Source: an uncultured bacterium (lineage in GTDB: Bacteria > Vulcanimicrobiota > CADAWZ01). Taken from it: a DNA stretch of 64,000 nucleotides. A model generated the notes under the pieces. That model was not told the origin of the DNA. It searched no databases and saw only the letters and a program-made list of their open reading frames with translations. Positions 1-7,748 of this stretch are shown piece after piece (the first letter of the stretch is position 1; the number at the start of each line of letters is the position of its first letter). Location of the stretch: positions 1 through 64,000 of the forward strand of contig CADASF010000001.1 in the NCBI GenBank assembly GCA_902790465.1. The letters are read 5' to 3'. The position numbers were made by a program, and so were the translations under genes.

Positions 1-213
1 CATTTAGTTCAAGTAGATAGATTTTATGCAAGTAGTCAACTATGCAATAATTGTGGTTATAAAAATCCCTTGTTAAAAGATGTACGAATACGAGAATGGA
101 CTTGTCCTGTTTGTGGTGTTAATCATGATCGTGATATAAACGCAGGAATAAACATAGACAGGGAAGGCAATCGTCTATTCTCTAAACTTAAATTAAAACA
201 AGAAATAGAATGA
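1..213 (+). CDS. tnpB: TnpB (IS200/IS605 OrfB) C-terminal fragment, cut by window edge
   Basis: The open frame runs from base 1 to TGA at 211-213 and gives the last 70 residues of a protein whose start lies outside the window. It shows the TnpB-type zinc ribbon (C15-x2-C18 and C35-x2-C38) followed by the HDRDINAGIN segment, which holds the last RuvC acidic residue of this family. TnpB is an RNA-guided DNA nuclease that travels with IS200/IS605 transposons and helps keep them in place. What is seen is only the tail, so whether the protein is intact cannot be judged, but no stop or frameshift interrupts it. Family assignment is firm; activity is unknown. Confidence 0.85.
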   Translation, partial: HLVQVDRFYASSQLCNNCGYKNPLLKDVRIREWTCPVCGVNHDRDINAGINIDREGNRLFSKLKLKQEIE

Positions 214-336
214 TAAATAAACAATATGGTTGGGGCATCAACCATTGTGGAGAGAACTCGTAAGACCTCTAATTTAAAATAGAGGCAAGGTTCGTAAATA
301 CCCCAGAATCCCCTAAATTTATGGGGAGTATGTCAA
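214..336 (+). ncRNA. Putative omega RNA (TnpB guide RNA), 3' scaffold
   Basis: In TnpB systems the guide RNA scaffold overlaps the 3' part of tnpB and runs to the transposon right end; its guide is the flanking DNA. This stretch has three stacked hairpins: TGGTTG/CAACCA (227-232 with 239-244), CCTCTA/TAGAGG (266-271 with 280-285) and the end hairpin at 309-327. The guide would begin at 337, inside the 19-base gap before the rfbA stop codon. The hairpins are seen; the RNA function is inferred from position, and the 5' end is not determined (it probably lies inside tnpB). Confidence 0.5.
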
Positions 337-355
337 AAGCTATTTTAATACAAAA

Positions 356-1246
356 TTAATATAAAATTTTACCTAAAGCCACATTCTTTAAATGAAGTCC
401 ATATTCAGATGAACCATATTTTTCTGCAATTTTTATAAGCTCATCCTTACTTATCCAACCTTCAGTATATGCAATTTCTTCAGGAGCTCCAATCTTTAGA
501 GAAAGTCTTTTTTCAATAACTCTTATATATTCTCCAGCTTCGCTCAAAGCCGTTATAGTACCAGTATCAAGCCAAGCATAGCCTCTTCCAAGAGTTACAA
601 CTTCTACATTGTCATTTTCAAGATAAATCCTGTTTAAATCGGTTATTTCAAGTTCCCCTCTTTTACTTGGTTTTAATTGTTTTGCATATTCACAAACATG
701 TTCATCATAAAAATAAAGACCAGTAACAGCATAATTTGATTTTGGATTTTGTGGCTTTTCTTCAAGTGAAATAGCTTTGCCTTTTGAATCAAATTCAACT
801 ACTCCAAATCTCTGAGGATCATTTACATGATAACCAAATAAAGTAGCTCCTTTCTCCGATTTACAAGCATTTCTCAATTTCCTTTTTAAACCATCACCAT
901 AAAAAATATTGTCACCCAAAATCATTGCAGATTTATGCCCATCAATGAATTCTTCTCCAATTGTAAAAGCCTGTGCCAATCCACCTGGCGTTGGCTGTTC
1001 TTTATATTGAATACTTATACCAAAATTTTTGCCATCTCCCAAAAGTCTTTCAAAATTAGGAAGATCATGAGGAGTAGAAATAATTAAAATATCCTTTATC
1101 CCTGCCAACATCAAAACAGAAAGTGGATAATATATCATTGGCTTGTCATATACTGGCAAAAGTTGCTTGCTTGTAACAAGTGTCAATGGATAAAGTCTTG
1201 TTCCACTTCCACCTGCTAAAATAATACCTTTTCTATCTTTTTTCAT
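356..1246 (-). CDS. rfbA: Glucose-1-phosphate thymidylyltransferase (RmlA)
   Basis: The enzyme makes dTDP-glucose from dTTP and glucose 1-phosphate, the first step toward dTDP-L-rhamnose and related deoxysugars for surface glycans. The 296 residues match the usual RmlA length. The N-terminal nucleotide-binding motif [11 protein letters not shown] is intact, and the segments [55 protein letters not shown] and [11 protein letters not shown] are all characteristic. The ATG at 1246 is preceded by AGAGG. It is the last gene of a minus-strand run, 15 bases after the M23 gene. The partner genes rfbB, rfbC and rfbD are absent from the window. An IS200/IS605-type element ends 20 bases beyond the stop codon. 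Confidence 0.95.
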   Translation of the reverse strand: MKKDRKGIILAGGSGTRLYPLTLVTSKQLLPVYDKPMIYYPLSVLMLAGIKDILIISTPHDLPNFERLLGDGKNFGISIQYKEQPTPGGLAQAFTIGEEFIDGHKSAMILGDNIFYGDGLKRKLRNACKSEKGATLFGYHVNDPQRFGVVEFDSKGKAISLEEKPQNPKSNYAVTGLYFYDEHVCEYAKQLKPSKRGELEITDLNRIYLENDNVEVVTLGRGYAWLDTGTITALSEAGEYIRVIEKRLSLKIGAPEEIAYTEGWISKDELIKIAEKYGSSEYGLHLKNVALGKILY

Positions 1247-1261
1247 ATTTTTTTCCTCTCT

Positions 1262-2824
1262 TTATTCTTCTGTTTTCAACATAATTTCAAGTTTTAAGCG
1301 TTTATATTCTCTCTCTTTAGATTCAGCTAATTTTTTTGACACAGCCCCTTCTTCAAATAACTTTTGATATTTCTCTGCTTCTTCCTTAGCTTTCTCTAAT
1401 CGTTCCCTATCCTCATCTTTTATTTTTTTCTCTTTTTTAACATATTTTGGCTCTTTACCACCATGTTTTAATATAAATTCCTTCAAATTTTCAGCTTTTT
1501 TCTGCTGTTCTGACAGCCTACTTTGCAAATCTTTTACCTTATTACTTTGAATTTCTTCCTCATTAAGCTGATTTTGAAGGTCTGTCTTGCTTATCAAACC
1601 TCTATCAAAAATACTTTTACATTTTTCTGTATCAGCTTTTACAAAAGTCAAAATATCATTTTCAGTATCAAAATATTCCTGTAAAATTGAAATACTTTCA
1701 TTTAATCGCAAAAGCTCTCCTTGTTTTGCTTCAACTATCTTTTTATAATCAACTTCAATAGGAGAAGAATAACTACTAAATGTAGATAATGAAGGATAAA
1801 ACCTCACATCAGGTGATATGGCAAGAAGCCCTCTTGTATTGCCAATATCAACAAAATTTCCCTGAGGATCTCTTACCTTTATATCAACATGATTAACTGC
1901 AACTTCACCTACGACCATTCCAGGTTCTATTATTGTTCCTACTTTTACAAGAGGAGTTAAATGCCCATAAGTAACAGAATAGCCATTTTTCATTGTTACC
2001 ATTATCCCCCACTCATAATCACTCCAAGGAATAATTGCGGTAACTGTTCCTGCCCAACCTGCAGGAACTCGAAATCCTCTCAAAAGACCAATATCATAAC
2101 CATAATGATAACCTGCATTTCTTCTATATATAGAAACATCACGCCAGTCACTAAACCAACCTGTGATGACAGCATAGGGATCGAGTTGTTTTATTCTTTT
2201 TACATAAGCCTCTAAATCAGTTTCTTTACCTGACAATTTTAAAGGCTCTTGCTTTTTGGTTGTTGTCTGTTTCTTGGTTGTTATATCTTGTTTTTTAGTT
2301 GTTATATCTTGTTTTTTAGTTGTTGTATTTTGTTTTTTAGTTGTTGTATTTTGTTTTTTGGTTGTTGTATTTTGTTTTTTGGTTGTTGTCTGTTTCTTGG
2401 TTGTTATATCTTGTTTTTTAGTTGTTATATCTTGTTTTTTAGTTGTTATATTTTGTTTTTTAGTTGTTGTATTTTGTTTTTTAGTTGTTGTATTTTGTTT
2501 TTTAGTTGTTGTATCTTGTTTTTTAGTTGTTGTATCTTGTTTTTTAGTTGTTGTATCTTGTTTTTTAGTTGTTGTATCTTGTTTTTTAGTTGTTGTATCT
2601 TGTTTTTTAGTTATTGTATCTTGTTTTTTAGTTATTGTATTTTGTTTTTTAGTTGTTGTATCTTGTTTTTTAGTTGTTGTATCTTGTTTTTTAGTTGTTG
2701 TATTTTGTTTTTTGGTTGTTGTCTGTATTGTTGTTTGAGCTAAAATATTTTCACTATTTACAGAAAAAAAGAAAAAACAAATAAACAAGTAAAATATCAA
2801 CAAAAATAATTTATTTCTGCTCAT
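1262..2824 (-). CDS. Exported M23 (LytM-like) peptidase-domain protein with a Thr/Lys/Gln repeat spacer
   Basis: I start at ATG 2824 (MSRNKLFLLIF), with AAGGGA 5 bases upstream, rather than an in-frame ATG 45 bases earlier that lies deep inside the preceding gene. The 520-residue product has a hydrophobic signal segment (about 5-28), about 23 copies of a 7-residue repeat of the type TTTKKQD (about 30-191), an M23/LytM-like domain (about 235-335) and a charged coiled coil to the end. M23 enzymes cut peptidoglycan peptides outside the membrane. The first zinc motif HYGYD is present, but the usual HxH is HVD, so one zinc ligand is changed; it may be weakened, altered or only a binding module. 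It overlaps the upstream coiled-coil gene by 14 bases, suggesting coupling. Confidence 0.8.
   Translation of the reverse strand: MSRNKLFLLIFYLFICFFFFSVNSENILAQTTIQTTTKKQNTTTKKQDTTTKKQDTTTKKQNTITKKQDTITKKQDTTTKKQDTTTKKQDTTTKKQDTTTKKQDTTTKKQNTTTKKQNTTTKKQNITTKKQDITTKKQDITTKKQTTTKKQNTTTKKQNTTTKKQNTTTKKQDITTKKQDITTKKQTTTKKQEPLKLSGKETDLEAYVKRIKQLDPYAVITGWFSDWRDVSIYRRNAGYHYGYDIGLLRGFRVPAGWAGTVTAIIPWSDYEWGIMVTMKNGYSVTYGHLTPLVKVGTIIEPGMVVGEVAVNHVDIKVRDPQGNFVDIGNTRGLLAISPDVRFYPSLSTFSSYSSPIEVDYKKIVEAKQGELLRLNESISILQEYFDTENDILTFVKADTEKCKSIFDRGLISKTDLQNQLNEEEIQSNKVKDLQSRLSEQQKKAENLKEFILKHGGKEPKYVKKEKKIKDEDRERLEKAKEEAEKYQKLFEEGAVSKKLAESKEREYKRLKLEIMLKTEE
2250..2735 (-). repeat. In-frame 21-bp tandem repeat encoding TTTKKQ(D/N)
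   Basis: About 23 units of 21 bp (a few are 18 bp, lacking the D/N codon) lie inside the M23 gene. Units vary mainly at two codons: T or I at position 1 or 2, and D or N at position 7. A block of several units, ending ITTKKQD-ITTKKQ-TTTKKQ, occurs twice, which points to a segmental duplication. Because units are multiples of 3, gain or loss of copies keeps the frame, so the spacer length may vary between strains. The plus-strand open frames across this block are shadows of the repeat. Confidence 0.95.
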
Positions 2825-3392
2825 TATTTCCCTTATATTCTTGTGCCATTTTAATAATTTTTTGTGCATCGACTTCTATTTTTCCAAAAAGTTGACCAAC
2901 ATAAGAATCAACATTATTTTTTAATTCTTCAGCTTCTTTTTTAGCATCTTCAACTATTTTATTTGCTTCTTCCTTTGATTTTGCCAAAAGTTCATTTCTA
3001 TTTTTTTCAGCATCTTCTTTTATTTTACTTGCTTCATTTTTGGCTTTTTCAATTATATCATTAGCTCTCTCTCTTGAACTTTTTACAATTTCACTTTCAG
3101 AAACCATCTTCAAAGCCTTTTCTTGTGCCTGTTTAATTATATCATCTGCATTAGCTTGAGATTGTTCAATTTTTTTCTTAGCTATTAGCTTCGATTCTTT
3201 AATAACCTTATCAGCCTGATCTGAAATAAGTTTAGCATTATAAAGGTCTTCTGGAACTTTACTTCTGATCTTTTCAACACATGAAATAAGTCTTTCTCTA
3301 TTAAAAAAACATCTACTTTGAAAAGGCCAAATTAATGAAGGGGCTGACACTATAGCCTGTTCCATTTGATCTAACATTTTATATATACTCAT
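2811..3392 (-). CDS. Coiled-coil protein, ATP-synthase-subunit-B/H-like or DivIVA-like
   Basis: This 193-residue protein is predicted to be almost entirely helical from about residue 45, with Ala/Glu/Lys heptads (for example IIEKAKNEASKIKEDAEKN) like those of V-type ATPase subunit H, F-type subunit b, and DivIVA-type scaffold proteins. The N-terminal 30 residues (MSIYKMLDQMEQAIVSAPS) resemble the short family encoded beside coaD in clostridia, often annotated ATPase. No ATP-synthase genes are nearby, so a role in ATP synthesis is unlikely; a structural role at the cell envelope is a guess. ATG 3392 follows GGGAG by 9 bases. It lies 15 bases after coaD and overlaps the M23 gene by 14 bases. 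Confidence 0.7.
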   Translation of the reverse strand: MSIYKMLDQMEQAIVSAPSLIWPFQSRCFFNRERLISCVEKIRSKVPEDLYNAKLISDQADKVIKESKLIAKKKIEQSQANADDIIKQAQEKALKMVSESEIVKSSRERANDIIEKAKNEASKIKEDAEKNRNELLAKSKEEANKIVEDAKKEAEELKNNVDSYVGQLFGKIEVDAQKIIKMAQEYKGNNEQK

Positions 3393-3406
3393 CTGTCAAA
3401 CTCCCT

Positions 3407-3901
3407 TTAATAATTATTTTTTATAGATTTTATTTTGTTAATAAGTATCTCTTCTGTATTAGGAGGCAATAAATCAGATGCTCTTGCTCCTAATTTATAG
3501 ATTTCTTTTATTTTACTTGAACTTAAAAAAGCATATTTATCTTCAGTTATCATAAAAACTGTCTCAATTTCATGATTTAACTTTTTATTCATAAGAGCCA
3601 TAGAATATTCATATTCAAAGTCTGTTACAGCTCTCAAACCTTTTACAATTATATTTATATTTTTTTTCTTCATATAGTCAACTAAAAGACCTGAAAAACT
3701 GTCTATTGTAACAGAAGGAAGGTGTGCTGTAGCAATTTTCAAAAGATCAACTCTTTCTTCAAGAGAAAAAAGTGGCTGTTTTCCTGAATTTACTAAAACA
3801 GCTATAACAACCTCGTCAAAAAGTTTTGAGGCTCTTTCTATTATATTCATATGTCCCATTGTAACAGGATCAAAACTACCTGGATAAACTGCAATTTTCA
3901 T
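3407..3901 (-). CDS. coaD: Pantetheine-phosphate adenylyltransferase
   Basis: CoaD transfers AMP from ATP to 4'-phosphopantetheine, the penultimate step of coenzyme A synthesis in the cytoplasm. The 164 residues are the standard length. The nucleotidyltransferase motif is GSFDPVTMGHMNII (HxGH represented by the TMGH segment), and the second ATP-binding signature appears as LSSSKIKEI near residue 130. The conserved KGLRAVTDFEYEYSMALMN segment is complete. The gene follows rsmD in the same direction, as in many Firmicutes, although 477 bases with a repeat element separate them here. Confidence 0.97.
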   Translation of the reverse strand: MKIAVYPGSFDPVTMGHMNIIERASKLFDEVVIAVLVNSGKQPLFSLEERVDLLKIATAHLPSVTIDSFSGLLVDYMKKKNINIIVKGLRAVTDFEYEYSMALMNKKLNHEIETVFMITEDKYAFLSSSKIKEIYKLGARASDLLPPNTEEILINKIKSIKNNY

Positions 3902-3997
3902 TTTTTAAACCTTTCAATTTCCCTCGTTTTTACTATTTTTAATATTTTTACTCTTTGTCTTCACTCACTTTGATAATAAAAAATAATGCAAAATAAC

Positions 3998-4344
3998 TAG
4001 GGCGTGTTGGTAAATTATCCAATAGCCAATTTTGTGATGGTATAATATGTAAATTAAGCTCCTTCTAACGAAGGAGAAAAAATACTGAAACGGCTTCAGT
4101 TTTCTCATAGTAGCTAAATAAAAAGAAACTCCTACCTTTGCGAGAAAACTGTCAGAGTGAGGATATTATACCTCAAAAATTGGCGTAAGCAGAATAATTA
4201 TAACAATTTTCAAAATTAGTGTAAATTTAGTTTTGTGTATAAGTCATTCACTTCAGGTTCCGCTTAGCTCTATTTCTGTTCATTAACTTATACACAAAAC
4301 TAAAATATTATTATTTTTATTAGGGATTTTACCAACACTCCCTA
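3998..4344. repeat. R1a: MITE-like structured repeat between rsmD and coaD
   Basis: Outer inverted ends are TAGGGCGTGTTGGTAAA (3998-4014) and TTTACCAACACTCCCTA (4328-4344), starting and ending in TA, consistent with TA target duplication. A second inverted pair lies inside (4026-4048 with 4163-4183, built on GGTATAATAT/ATATTATACC). Its core has the hairpin CTCCTTC-TAAC-GAAGGAG (4059-4076), then GAGAAAA (4074-4080) facing TTTTCTC (4100-4106) with ACTGAA/TTCAGT nested inside. Related copies occur at 5046-5235 and 43484-43850, and end-only relics at 18108-18163 and 36690-36722. It fills most of the 477-base gene-free stretch 3902-4378. No transposase is encoded. Confidence 0.75.
4226..4304. repeat. 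79-bp palindrome with 19-bp perfect arms inside R1a
   Basis: TTTAGTTTTGTGTATAAGT (4226-4244) is the exact reverse complement of 4286-4304. The 41 bases between them hold no obvious gene. It sits in the right third of R1a, outside the part shared with the other R1 copies, so it may be a separate small insertion. It could also act as a hairpin in RNA read through from rsmD. I see no direct repeat long enough to prove insertion. Confidence 0.6.
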
Positions 4345-4378
4345 AAATATTAAACTTGTTTCACATATAGCAAATTAT

Positions 4379-4924
4379 TTAATCATCAAGTTTATTAACA
4401 AAAAAAGTAAGTGCCGTCTGTCCATATTTTTTAACTCTCGAAATAACAAATCCATTATCTGATAATTCTGTCTTATGGTATCTCTCAACAATAAAAACAC
4501 CATCTTTTTTTAACAAATTCAACTCTTTTACTTTCGACACCAACAGATTATAATCCTTAAAATCATAAGGTGGGTCTGCAAATATTATATCAAACTGTCC
4601 TTCGATCTTTAGAAGAGCTTTAAATATATCTGCAGATATTATTTTCAATTTATCAACAAAACCTAAAACTTCAGCATTATTTTTTATTATCCCTATCGCA
4701 TATCTACTTCTATCAACAAAAGAAACAGATTCAGATCCACGGCTCAATGCCTCAAGACCAATAGTTCCAAAACCTGCAAATAAATCGAGAAAATCAGAAC
4801 CTTTTATCTTTTCTCCCAATATGTCAAAAATAGCTTCTTTAACCATTTGCGAAGTAGGGCGTATATCCTTTGCTGAAGGAGCTTTTATATTTCGACCTTT
4901 TGCACTTCCACCCTGAACTTTCAT
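4379..4924 (-). CDS. rsmD: 16S rRNA (guanine(966)-N2)-methyltransferase
   Basis: RsmD methylates G966 of 16S rRNA in the small subunit using S-adenosylmethionine. The 181 residues fit the family. The SAM-binding motif is FLDLFAGFGTIGLEALSRG, and the catalytic motif IV is DPPY within IIFADPPYDF; the N-terminal KVQGGSAKGRNIKAP and the helix RPTSQMVKEAIFDIL are typical. The ATG at 4924 follows an AGAGG-type site (AAGAGAGGAAT). Downstream is R1a and then coaD, its usual neighbour; upstream is R1b and then recG. Confidence 0.95.
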   Translation of the reverse strand: MKVQGGSAKGRNIKAPSAKDIRPTSQMVKEAIFDILGEKIKGSDFLDLFAGFGTIGLEALSRGSESVSFVDRSRYAIGIIKNNAEVLGFVDKLKIISADIFKALLKIEGQFDIIFADPPYDFKDYNLLVSKVKELNLLKKDGVFIVERYHKTELSDNGFVISRVKKYGQTALTFFVNKLDD

Positions 4925-5045
4925 TTTTATTCCTCTCTTCTGTCCTCTTACCTATAATTTTGGAAACAAATACTTTCCTCAGTCCTATAATTATATTAAA
5001 AAAACTAATCTATATATGTATTAAAAATATTTTGCCAATTAAGTA

Positions 5046-5235
5046 AAGTTTTGCGGTGCAATGCGGGCAAATTAGCTCCTTGCAAGCAAGGAGAAAAAAT
5101 ACTGGAACTGCATCACTTTTTCTCGTAGTAGTATCGAAAAAGAAAACTCTTACTTAAAATATTCTCTATTTTAAATAAAATTAGATAAATGAAAAGAGAA
5201 AAATGTTAAAGTGAGTGTATTGCACCGCAAAACTT
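5046..5235. repeat. R1b: structured repeat between recG and rsmD
   Basis: The ends AAGTTTTGCGGTGCAAT (5046-5062) and its exact reverse complement (5219-5235) enclose the same core as R1a: hairpin CTCCTTG-CAAG-CAAGGAG (5076-5093), then GAGAAAAA (5091-5098) facing TTTTTCTC (5117-5124), then GTAGTAG. Its closing stem aligns with the inner inverted pair of R1a, yet the sequence differs while both arms still pair. The outer GTGTTGGTAAA ends of R1a are missing here. It fills most of the 427-base gene-free stretch 4925-5351; the rest is A+T-rich with nothing else recognisable. Confidence 0.75.
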
Positions 5236-5351
5236 AAAACTAACTATTAAAGGCAATTATAATAAAATTGATATTTTTGCAAAACATTTTTATTTTATAT
5301 ATAATACAAGTTAAATATTTTTAAAAATTGCTGTAACTAACTCAATATCAC

Positions 5352-7748
5352 CTAATTTATAATCTCATTGAAATTTTCTGTCAACATATTCATTTTAGAT
5401 TTAACATCACTACGCTCTACATATTCTGGATTTGTTTCCAAAATATAACCCGCATCTTCTCTTGCCATTTGCATCAACACAAGATCATTTGTCAAATCTG
5501 CAATTCTGAACATCGGCAACCCATGTTGTTTAGTTCCACAAAAATCACCAGGTCCTCTCATCTCTAAATCTTTCTCAGCTATCTTAAATCCGTCTCTTTC
5601 TCTTACCATTGTTTTCATTCTCTCAAGACCTTCTTGAGATTTTACATTTCCAATGAAAAAACAAATAGACTCAAAACTACCTCTGCCAATTCTACCTCTT
5701 AATTGATGAAGTTGAGCAAGACCAAATCTCTCTGAATTCATTATAACCATAATAGTAGCATTTGGAACATCAACCCCAACTTCTATAACAGTTGTTGATA
5801 TTAGGACATCTGTATTATTTTTTCTGAATTCATCCATTATGCTTTCTTTTTCAGAAGGCTTCATCTTTCCATGAAGAAGTGAAACTCTCAAATCAGAAAA
5901 CACACCATTTTTTAATTCCTCAGCCGTTTCTATTGCTGATTTTGCCTCTATTTTATCTGATTCATCAATAAGAGGACAGACAATATATGCCTGACGCCCT
6001 TTTTTTATTTCTTCTTTTATATATTTACAGACTTCTGGCAATTTATCAATCTGCCTAAAATAAGATTTAATAACTTTTCTATTTGGAGGCAATTCATCTA
6101 TTATGGAAATATTAAGATCTCCATATAAAGTCATAGATAATGTTCTTGGAATTGGAGTCGCAGTCATAACTAAGTTATCTGCGTTAATTCCCTTTTGTTG
6201 TAAAGCTGTTCGTTGCATAACACCAAAACGATGTTGTTCATCAACAACAGTAAAAGCTAAATTTTTAAATTCAACATCTTCTTGAATAAGTGCATGAGTT
6301 CCAACAACGACTTTAATTGAGCCATCTTTTAATCCAGAAAGTATGTAATCCCTATCTTTCTTTTTTGTACTTCCTGTCAAAAGTTCAGTATTTATGCCAT
6401 AATAACCCAAATACTGAGAAAACTTTTTGAAATGTTGCATAGCCAATATCTCAGTCGGAGCCATTATTGCTGTCTGAAATCCATTTTCAACAGCAAAAAA
6501 TATCCCTGCAACAGCAACTACAGTTTTTCCTGAACCAACATCTCCCTGAATCAACCTATTCATAGCATAAGGAGATGACAAATCAAACATTATTTCTTTT
6601 ATAGTTCTCAACTGAGCTTTTGTCAACTTAAAAGGAATACACTCTTGAAACTTTTCCAACAATTCAAGATTAACAGAATACTTTCTATTTTTGGCTATTT
6701 TCCTTCTGTTATTTCTAAAAAGGAGAAGTTTTAACTGAAACAAAAATAACTCATCATAAGCCAATCGCTTTTTAGCTTTTGCAATATCTTCCCAAGTTTG
6801 TGGCAAATGTATTAAATTTATAGCCTCTTTATATCCAAGTAAATTTCTTTTCTCAATAATTTCACTTGGCAAAAATTCAACAAACAAATCAGAATAAAGT
6901 TCTAAATTGGTTTTAATGATTCGCTTTATTGTTTTTTGACTAAGATTTTCTGACAGTGGATATATTGCATTTACTTTTAATAAATGTTCCTCTTCTTCTT
7001 CCAATTCAATATCTGGATTTTGAATTGTCCAACCTTCTGTTTTAAATTCAACTTTTCCAAATATACTTAACTTAGTTCCATTCGAAAATGTTCTAATCTT
7101 ATAAGGCTGATTAAAAAATACGAGTAAAAGAGGACATCTACTTGAATCAGTAACAGTAACTTTAGAAATTGTCAAATTTCTTCGTATTTTCTGTTCTTTT
7201 TTAGATAAAACCCAAGCAGATATTGAAACAAATTCACCATCTACCAACTCATTTATCTTTTTTTTAGAAGTTCTGTCTTCATATCTTCGAGGATATAATG
7301 CAAACAAATCGGCAACCGTAAAATATCCCATATATTTTAGACGACTACCAAGTGAGGGTCCAACTCCTTTTGCATATTGAATATCACTATTCAAAGCAAG
7401 ATGAGGATTAATTTTAATATTGATTTTTTCACAAATTTTTTGTTTGGATATCGCTTTTTTTTGTAATGTCTCAGGTACTTTCTTTCTATTTTTAGTTGAT
7501 AGATTGAATATTTTTTTCAATTCCTCAACTATTATCTTTCTCTCAACAGTAGAACTACCATTGTAAGGAGTAATATTTTTTACTGCCTCATCATATAATT
7601 CTTTATTTAATTCACCTGTTTCTAAAGCCTTTTCTAAAAAAGACAAAACAAATTTATCAAATCCACCAAAAACCGATAAATTTTTATATCCTGTTTTTTC
7701 TTCAAGACTTAAAGGTTTTAATATTGTCGATATAATTTCACTATCCAT
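5352..7748 (-). CDS. recG: ATP-dependent DNA helicase RecG
   Basis: RecG remodels stalled forks and Holliday junctions. I start at ATG 7748 (MDSEIIS), which overlaps the plsX stop by 8 bases, rather than an in-frame start 30 bases earlier inside plsX. The product has 798 residues: an N-terminal extension of about 110 residues, the wedge/OB domain (about 115-320, with GVGPSLGSRLKYMGYFTVADLF and YPRRYEDR), then helicase motifs Walker A QGDVGSGKT, DEQH box, TATPIPRTL, and the C-terminal RIGRG and GPGDFCGTKQHGLP (TRG/wedge-linking) segments. The extension is longer than in E. coli RecG but similar ones occur in other bacteria. The plsX-recG arrangement is common in Firmicutes. Confidence 0.96.
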   Translation of the reverse strand: MDSEIISTILKPLSLEEKTGYKNLSVFGGFDKFVLSFLEKALETGELNKELYDEAVKNITPYNGSSTVERKIIVEELKKIFNLSTKNRKKVPETLQKKAISKQKICEKINIKINPHLALNSDIQYAKGVGPSLGSRLKYMGYFTVADLFALYPRRYEDRTSKKKINELVDGEFVSISAWVLSKKEQKIRRNLTISKVTVTDSSRCPLLLVFFNQPYKIRTFSNGTKLSIFGKVEFKTEGWTIQNPDIELEEEEEHLLKVNAIYPLSENLSQKTIKRIIKTNLELYSDLFVEFLPSEIIEKRNLLGYKEAINLIHLPQTWEDIAKAKKRLAYDELFLFQLKLLLFRNNRRKIAKNRKYSVNLELLEKFQECIPFKLTKAQLRTIKEIMFDLSSPYAMNRLIQGDVGSGKTVVAVAGIFFAVENGFQTAIMAPTEILAMQHFKKFSQYLGYYGINTELLTGSTKKKDRDYILSGLKDGSIKVVVGTHALIQEDVEFKNLAFTVVDEQHRFGVMQRTALQQKGINADNLVMTATPIPRTLSMTLYGDLNISIIDELPPNRKVIKSYFRQIDKLPEVCKYIKEEIKKGRQAYIVCPLIDESDKIEAKSAIETAEELKNGVFSDLRVSLLHGKMKPSEKESIMDEFRKNNTDVLISTTVIEVGVDVPNATIMVIMNSERFGLAQLHQLRGRIGRGSFESICFFIGNVKSQEGLERMKTMVRERDGFKIAEKDLEMRGPGDFCGTKQHGLPMFRIADLTNDLVLMQMAREDAGYILETNPEYVERSDVKSKMNMLTENFNEIIN

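Larger units (their letters stand above)
1..336 (+). mobile_element. Right part of an IS200/IS605-type element
   Basis: The tnpB tail is followed by 123 non-coding bases that end in a subterminal hairpin and a TCAA tetranucleotide. The hairpin pairs TCCCC (309-313) with GGGGA (323-327) around the palindrome TAAATTTA (314-321), leaving one unpaired T at 322. A single bulged T in the end hairpin is the feature recognised by TnpA transposases of this family. I place the right end at TCAA, 333-336, as in IS608-like elements. The boundary is inferred from family knowledge and could be off by a few bases. The left end and any tnpA lie outside the window. Confidence 0.7.

Noticed and set aside
2249-2743. 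Two plus-strand frames of about 160 codons rich in Cys, Phe and Val
   Set aside because: They are the antisense of the 21-bp tandem repeat in the M23 gene and consist only of its periodic translation.
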